Shown here one piece after another: positions 57,830 through 64,000 of a stretch of DNA of 64,000 nt. A program made the translations under genes and the position numbers. The notes under the pieces are model-generated. The model was not told the DNA's origin and made no database searches. It saw only the letters and a program-made list of their open reading frames with translations. Origin of the DNA: Branchinecta lynchi (lineage: Eukaryota; Arthropoda; Branchiopoda; Anostraca; Branchinectidae); NCBI GenBank assembly GCA_023053575.1, contig JAKZAP010000021.1:4733790-4797789 (forward strand), read 5' to 3'. Position 1 is the stretch's first letter, and each line of letters begins with the position of its first letter.

Positions 57830-58020
57830 GTCCCTGTGTTGCTGGTGTTGTTGGATTACGGATGCCGCGCTATTGTCTGTTCGGAGACACAGTTAACACT
57901 GCATCAAGAATGGAGTCAACGGGTGACGCGTTGAAGATTCACGTGTCGTCTGCAACGAAGGAGTTCCTTGATCGTCTTGGGGGATACACCTATGAAGAAA
58001 GAGGCATGGTCTCCGTTAAG
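57830..58020 (+). CDS. Receptor guanylate cyclase, exon 6 of 6 seen (cyclase active site, C-terminal part)
   Basis: The 64 codons read [19 protein letters not shown], then [10 protein letters not shown] and an ALKIHVSS segment. The Cys of PRYCLFGD is the second guanine-specificity residue, and the Asn and Arg of TVNTASR are the transition-state residues of class III cyclases. With the two metal Asp residues in exons 4 and 5, every catalytic position I can check is present. The enzyme should be active as a dimer. The acceptor is TTTTATTATCAG and the donor GTATGA (58021), in phase 0. The usual next segment (G-K-G-x-M-x-T-Y-W-L) is not found in the remaining 6 kb, so at least one more exon should follow beyond the window. 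Confidence 0.97.
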
Positions 58021-58389
58021 GTATGAAGCTAAAACGTTAAATGCGATCTCAAAATACGCTGTTTCTGCCCTTTCCGACTTTGGCCCTCTATCTCCTGACT
58101 CCTCTAACTTTTCCTTCCACCAAACCGGCAAACTGTTTTGACAAAATTGAGAGTCCAGTAGCTGCGTTTTTTTTTTACCGCCCTCTAGTTATCCGACCTG
58201 CAGGATTTTCCACTGTAACCCGTTTGATTCCTTCGGTTAACCGACCTAAATCGATATAAGCTGCTTTTTGCCGCCGTTTGCTGGTCCGTTAACCCACCTG
58301 TGGACTGAGGTTGAAGCTCCGTTCACCCAAGAACAAATAAGCATATGAACCTCCTTCTCCCGATCTCTGTAAGATCTCTCTCTGTCGAT

Positions 58390-58575
58390 CTCTTGATGAC
58401 TATCCCTCCCTGCCGATGCAGAATCTCCGGGTATCTGCGGAAGAAAGGAAGAAACGGTGTCAAAGCTGCGCTGACTCAGGCTTTGAGTCGTTGAGTTTGA
58501 GTCGTTACGGACACGTTTACTCCTTCTTCCTGAGAATCACTGACGTGTTTTGGACTTAGTCATATAGAGTATTGG
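58390..58575 (+). repeat. Dispersed repeat G, copy 3
   Basis: The order GATGCAGAATC, TTGAGTTTGAGTCGT, GACTTAGTCATATAGAGTAT matches 12745-12945. A frame of about 54 codons follows an acceptor-like CCGATGCAG. Because the other copies lack it, I do not call an exon. Confidence 0.6.
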
Positions 58576-59449
58576 CCATATTCCAGTTGACCGCTTGAAA
58601 GCGGACTAGTTTCTGTCAATCCCCGTATGCCTCACCGTCATCTCATAGCACAGACGTAGTAAAGTAAATCCACTGGTTGATGAGTAGAAAATCTGCAGTG
58701 CTCTTCCCAGGTAGTGGAGGTTTTGCATAAACCGACAAACCCAAGCTTTAGCTTCATGCTACTGGGTGAATCAGGCGTGACATTGAAATATCAGCGTGAA
58801 AGTAGTACTTGAGATTTTTTCTAAATCGGTTTTCTTAGAAAAACGGAAACCTCGAAGAGTAAAAGTAGGGTTCAGAAATGACAAGGGGAGAGTTTCTGTA
58901 CTTTTGTGTAGAAATAACCCGCAAATTGGATTCAGTATTTTTGTAAGTACCTCACTATCATATATATATATCTTTTATTTCCTTAATAGCTCGTACAATT
59001 CACTTGCTGTGACTCAGTAAAAGAAAGAACCCACTATCTTATGCATCGGCTTTTTACTATGTCTACATAAGTGTTGATTATGGGACAATGTGGAACCAAC
59101 GGAGAGTACGCTGTAAAAAAAAATTCTTGCAGTGTTTGCAACTGGGATAGGGAGGTATGATTATCTCTAATGCGGATTTATCTTATCCCAGTAGGGATAG
59201 GATTAATCCTAGTAGCAAATACTGCAGTTAACTCTAATCCTTACTCGGAGAAGTCTGTATCCACTTGCAGCGTTGAACTGGAATAGAGCGAATAGGACCA
59301 TGCGGAGTCGAATAGATTCCCGATGCCCTGTCCGATGTAAACGAGCAGAGGTTTAGGAACATCATAGCTCGTTACCTATACAACGACTACATCGCAGTAG
59401 AACCCCGGAGAAGAAATGTGGAGAGTAACAAACGACTGGTGGTCTACCA
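58576..59449. other. Downstream DNA, no gene seen
   Basis: I searched for the missing cyclase C-terminal exon (G-K-G, Y-W-L) and found no candidate. The sequence is mostly unique. Confidence 0.4.
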
Positions 59450-59808
59450 TGAGTTGCGTTTTTGCACATACCATGGTATCTGATACCACGGTCTAAATTC
59501 TTTTTTGCAGTTATCGTGGTATCTGATATTTAGATACCACGGTCCGACCGTGGTAAGTGATCGTGGTATCTGAAAAATTCATCTCACTTTCACCAGTTCT
59601 TGTCAAATTGGTGGGAAAGAACTTTGGCACTTAGTAATGTGACTGAATATCAGTTTTTCTTTTGGGATGACTTAAAATCGCAATTTCGGAAACTATCGTT
59701 TTTGAAGAGCAACCGTATATCAGATACACGGTAACTGCAAAAACGACTAATTGCAGATCCAGTTACCGTGGTAACAGATACCATGGTATCTGCAAAAACG
59801 CAACTATG
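59450..59808 (-). mobile_element. Family K MITE, copy 2
   Basis: The ends AGTTGCGTTTTTGCA and TGCAAAAACGCAACT are inverted and complete. CCGTGGTATCTGATA-type motifs fill the interior. It is the reverse of 44967-45330, aligned over its length. Confidence 0.8.
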
Positions 59809-59819
59809 ATGACGTCTCA

Positions 59820-61250
59820 TATGACTCGCTACAGAGGCGGATCATGCACGCCTGCTAAGTTTTCTTCCTCTGATGTGCCGCGGGGAAGGGGGAAGTACAC
59901 GGGTGTCGACTCAAAGTTCTAAGTTTTGTCGGGTATCCGTAATCGGTGCATGGAACCAAAGACGGAGGTTCTATTGGCTTATTTGTTCTTGGTTCAGCCG
60001 ACCTACTTTCGTTCTCTGGCAGGAAATCCGAATATTTTCATGTAAATTGCAAAAGATTTCGAAGTAAGCCTGTTTGGCTGGCTAACGGCCTAGTGGCAAA
60101 TAGATAGGTTAATTGGATGACGGAGAATTGGCAAAAACGCAGCTATACACTTCCTTCGGTTGTCACACTTGCCAGTTCTTTTACCCCCTTGCTCATCGCT
60201 TGTCACTGAGTATAAGTGATGTCGTGAGTCTAAGTTCCCTCCACGAGTGAAAATCATCTTTCAATAACTAGCAATGACATATTTGCGATTTTTAAATATG
60301 AACTTGATAGTTAGTGCTTGCTAAAATTGTGAATGTCTTCTTTCATTTTTGTTTTCTGTATTCGTCAAAATGGGTGGCTATTGATGAGGGGAATGTTTGA
60401 CACCTGACATCTCGTCCCGCCCTGATGGTGACCCATTGGCCCGCAACAGGTTGTGGATTTGAGAGAGCTGATGACTGGATTGGAAGTATAAGAAGCCCAT
60501 GTAAACCGATGAGAGGTTCTTGCCCCGTTGTTATTACTCTTTATACTCCGACCGGCGGTTTATGTACCACTTGGGATCATGATATGGTAGCATTCGAGCG
60601 GCGGCAGTATTCAACCTTCGAAGGCGTATAGGGATCGTAGTCTTTCGTTTAGGGAGGTCGGTTCTTTTTCTTTAACACTTACTTTATTTATTCCTTTAGT
60701 ACAGCTTGCTTCTGTTAACACGTAAGGTAATCTCATAATACAGACACATGTCTCGCTACAGTCAACTCTCAGAATCATCTCCTCGCTTCGAGCTTCACAT
60801 CAAATTCCTATTCTTACTTCCTGCGTAAGAGCTAACCGCAGTCGCTACATGTAAGAGATTAAACCAAAGTCCTGATCGAACGTGCCTGAAAACTCAGGAA
60901 AAGGATGTTCAACAACAGGGAACTGATAAGGCTACTTCCATCGTCCCGAGGCTTGAATTATTACCAAATATGGAGTTGCTTTTCTCAGCCCGCATTATTT
61001 CAGATTACGGAGTCATATTTGATATTCAATATCCTAATACTATCCGTAACACTCGTTATCCCTTTCAAGGTTTTGACTCCCGACAAAACAAACTATGCCA
61101 ATGCCAGAACTTGATTTTTATAAACTTCTCTTTACTTGGCTTACTTTATTTTTGCATTCTAAAATTTTTTGATCAACCTGTCTAACTCAGTTACGACAGA
61201 TGTTCCATTTCCAGTATCGGCTTTTCAATAAAATGAAAACAAAACTTTGC
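59820..61250. other. Downstream DNA, mostly unique
   Basis: GGCAAAAACGCAGCTATA at 60130-60147 is a solitary end resembling the family K terminus. Bases 60290-60420 belong to the T-rich dispersed repeat also seen at 130 and 1530. No gene was seen. Confidence 0.4.
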
Positions 61251-61547
61251 AAGCCTCTACCCTTCCTTTTGTCCGAGAGTTTACATGAGCGGTGGTTTGC
61301 AAGTTTTTAGACCTGAAACCTTTTGCTCCCCGGCATAGTATGCTGAATACTTTCCCGACAAAAGGGTACTTTATGCACTGATAAAATAGAAGCATTTAAA
61401 GCCTCTACCCTTCCTTTTGTCCGAAAGTTTACATGAGCGGTGGTTTGCAAGTTTTTAGACCTGAAACCTTTTGCTCCCCGGCATAGTATGCCGAATACTT
61501 TCCTGACAAAAGGGTACTTTATGCACTGATAAAATAGAAGCATTTAA
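61250..61547 (+). repeat. Two-copy tandem duplication, about 149 bp per unit
   Basis: GCCTCTACCCTTCCTTTTGT begins both copies (61251 and 61400). They differ at only a handful of places, so the duplication is recent. Confidence 0.9.
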
Positions 61548-62399
61548 ATAAAAGTCTGCATCCCTTCCCTCTTTCGAAAATTTCGTTCAGGGTAGGACCT
61601 AATTTTATACAATCAATATCGAGTTCTGACTTGGCTAACCCACCCGTAAGGAAGTTAAATTTATAATTTATGGCAACACAATTAGCTTATAATTTTACAA
61701 TTGTAAGTTAATTTCTAATTTTAACTTTAATTTTGTTACTTTAATGGAATCAAGATGAAGTTTAAATTACTAAAACACCCGCGAAAATCTGAATTAAAAG
61801 AAAAATAATGCCTCTCCCAATTAAATTAATTCTCGCGCATCTGGAACTTGGTTTAACTGCGGTCACGATCAAACTGAAAACTACGTTAACACAAACGTTA
61901 ATTTTACCTAATTTTAAAATCGCGACGACACTACAATACCGACAACAAGAAAAATTTTCCATATTATATACACGACATAAAACAATTAATTATTTTTATT
62001 TCGTTTTATCGGAACCAATGAAAATCGGTTCTTACTTTAACTTAAGCAAAATTTACAGTATTATACACACCACATACTACAATTAATTATTTTTATCTCG
62101 TTCTATCTACTTCAACTTAAGCAACAATAACACATGTTTGTATACGGACTTTAAAAGTTGAAAGGCTGAAATGCTAAAAGCAGGTTACGAGTCACTATTT
62201 AAGTGAAGCAAGTCAGTGTAGATATTTCTAACAGATAATATTATAAATATTCCTTCAGCCTAGCTGACTGAATTACTGAGCCTTTATGGAAAATATTTTG
62301 TTTGCGATTATTTTATATTTCTTTGTCCTTTTCTACTGCATCTATACCCTTTGGCAGTGCGTTATAAATCCTTCATTCTTTCATTCACTCCGAATCATC

Positions 62400-62558
62400 T
62401 TTGACAGTGCAAATGGATGCGTCAGCTGAATTTTATTAGAGCTATATTTTGGCCCTTTTTGGTAAGGGTCCTCTTCAGGCTCAAGCCGCTCGAGCTGAAA
62501 AACTGTGAACAACTGGTGAAATAAAATTCAGCTCACGTTTCCGTTTTGCACCGTCAAA
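62400..62558. mobile_element. Family E MITE with GGTCCTCTTCAGG hairpin
   Basis: TTTGACAGTGCAAATGGATG and its near-complement CCGTTTTGCACCGTCAAA bound 159 bp. The inner arms include CAGCTGAATTTTATT and AATAAAATTCAGCT-like sequence. The centre has the TTTGGCCC...GGTAAGGGTCC hairpin shared with 7116-7614, so the two families exchange or share modules. Confidence 0.75.
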
Positions 62559-62972
62559 GAGAATATTTTAACGTACCGCAACCGTTTTTCAAGATATTCT
62601 CGACGGTGCTCGGCCCCTTACCCTTTGCTTCGATGAAAATACGGAAAAAACTAGCATAACCGGTATTACTGACCAATTAGCTCCTCGGAAGCAGCAAGCA
62701 GAATAGGCATTTTTCCAAAATTACCTGCTAGTAAAACGAACGACTCCTATTTTTGTGGTTCTTTGTGAACTAATAATGAATTTTTAAGGAAGAAATTTTA
62801 AGAGAAGTTGCAGGGTTCCAAAAGTTGCATGTGCAAAGAAAAGTGTTCAATATTATGATAAGATGATAAGTAAATATAGAGGATAGTGTAGGTTACCCCA
62901 ATTAGATAAGTCGATCATTATCAGGTACATGTTTAAAAAAAAAAATCAAGACCTTAGGTGCCACCGTGGGTA

Positions 62973-63359
62973 ATGTAGCGTTTACACGGACAAGAAATCC
63001 CGTCGAGTAGAAAGGAATTCTGGTCGACTCGAAAGGAATCCGTTCGTGAAGACGAGTAGAAAAAAAGTCTAGCGGGACGGGAATCCTTTCATGATGAAAG
63101 GAATTACGGTCCACGTGAAAGGAATCTTGACGGCGGCGCTGGTAGAAAGTACAAAAAAAAAGGCTAGCTAGCTTTTGAGAGCAGTAATCATCAGTACTGA
63201 TGTCATAAATGCTCTCAAAATATTTTTTTATTGGATAGTGAATTTATTTATGTCAGATTTTCTGGTTTGAAGAATTAATTTTTTCCCTCTGCGTGTAAAC
63301 GTAATCTTGTCGCCAAGATCGGATTCTGTTCAAGTTTTCCTGTACTTGTAAACGCTGCA
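62973..63359. mobile_element. Harbinger-like MITE (family D), copy 2
   Basis: TGTAGCGTTTACACGGACA opens and CTTGTAAACGCTGCA closes it, with TAA on both flanks (62970-62972 and 63360-63362). It is colinear with the copy at 4777, including the AGAAAAAAAGTCTAGCGGGA block. Confidence 0.85.
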
Positions 63360-63362
63360 TAA

Positions 63363-64000
63363 GTGGAAGCACAGTCACTTGGCTCTCGGATGGGAATGAA
63401 GAAAAAAAGACGCTATAAGCGGGAGAAAAGAGACAGACACCGCAGATGCGAAAGTCGGTGTAGTGTTGTTAGGGTGAAAAAATTGTATCGAAAGGAGGTA
63501 GACAGGTGCTTTAAAGCAGAACTTTTACTAGAAATGATCTTGTCGAGATAAAATGGCTCAGAAATATCGTTCTTCGAAAATACCAATGCGGCGCCGTGGT
63601 TAAGAAGCGGGAAAAGCCAATCAAAAGAAACGAGTCCGAGACGCAGGTTGTACCTGTTTGTCTACAAGTGTTTGAAAGACATTTCGGCGGACCTAGAAGC
63701 TTTCGGTGAGGCTTGCACTGCTTGTCAGGCAAAGTCGGCTCGGCCCAAAAGTGCTGAAAAGTTGTAACTGATTTCTGAAGCTTATGCTAGTAGGGGAGCT
63801 GATAAGGTAAGGTAAGGTACAATTTTAATGGCAAATATAAATAAACCTGGTGTTTCTTAAAAGCATCAGACATGTCAGTGGCATAAAAAACGACGCTTCA
63901 CTAATTCTGATGGGTTTGTAAAAATTATTAATACAATTCTAGCCTAAGGCATTGTAAAGAAAAAACAAACGAACAACTATCACACATCAACACTAAAATT
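63363..64000. other. Window end, no gene supported
   Basis: A 62-codon plus frame rich in Lys/Arg (63363-63551) starts three bases after the MITE and has no domain. GGTAAGGTAAGGTA at 63806 followed by unique sequence looks like the tail of a minus-strand LINE. Confidence 0.35.

Noticed and set aside
58396..58560. Candidate seventh exon after CCGATGCAG
   Set aside because: The stretch is a copy of dispersed repeat G, and the encoded residues do not match the expected cyclase end.
63363..63551. Lys/Arg-rich 62-codon frame
   Set aside because: It begins three bases after a MITE, lacks any recognisable domain and has no supporting neighbours.
1..64000. tRNA, rRNA or other structured RNA genes
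   Set aside because: I looked for tRNA A/B-box patterns and conserved rRNA segments and saw none convincing. A covariance-model search would be needed to exclude small RNAs.

Overview
The window looks like nuclear DNA from an invertebrate animal. It holds spliced coding exons with GT-AG borders, introns of 2 to 23 kb, a CR1-like LINE, several MITE-type families and tandem-repeat-cored mobile elements. There are no operons, Shine-Dalgarno sites or compact ORFs. I cannot name the species from the sequence. The one host gene I can support is a receptor-type (membrane) guanylate cyclase on the + strand, and both of its ends lie outside what I can recognise here. Six exons (4619-4739, 15235-15420, 22485-22668, 32224-32488, 55615-55858, 57830-58020) join with matching phases into 397 uninterrupted codons. 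They run from the catalytic-loop region of the kinase homology domain, through the coiled-coil signalling helix, into most of the cyclase catalytic domain. The extracellular ligand-binding domain, the membrane segment, the start of the kinase homology domain and the last cyclase exon(s) were not found. LAYOUT. 1-4.6 kb: two B-family repeats, one of them inserted cleanly into a LINE coding remnant. 4.6-15.2 kb (intron 1): MITEs, a Penelope-like palindrome, a short-unit minisatellite, a Mutator-like MITE, LINE tails and two more B elements, the last ending about 20 bases before exon 2. 15.4-22.5 kb (intron 2): an old A-family element and smaller tandem repeats. 22.7-32.2 kb (intron 3): a 13-monomer 282-bp array and a 6-monomer array in opposite orientation, forming a nearly 6-kb imperfect palindrome. 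A decayed duplicate of the start of exon 4 follows directly. 32.5-55.6 kb (intron 4): a nearly intact CR1-like LINE nested in a B element, further A elements, several MITEs, and a 4.1-kb Mutator-like inverted-repeat element that carries two A elements and is itself nested in a B element. 55.9-57.8 kb: a short intron. After 58 kb: MITEs and small duplications, with no further recognisable exon. The repeats make up most of the window. Families A and B share a plan: a perfect palindrome at the 5' end, a following GTCCGTC-rich block, a tandem-repeat core with a GATGAAACTTGG motif, and a 3' end closing in TCTTGT. In the one place where the empty target can be read, the insertion left no target duplication. 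I propose them as two branches of a non-autonomous Helitron/Helentron-like class. That is inference, since no transposase of that kind is present in the window.
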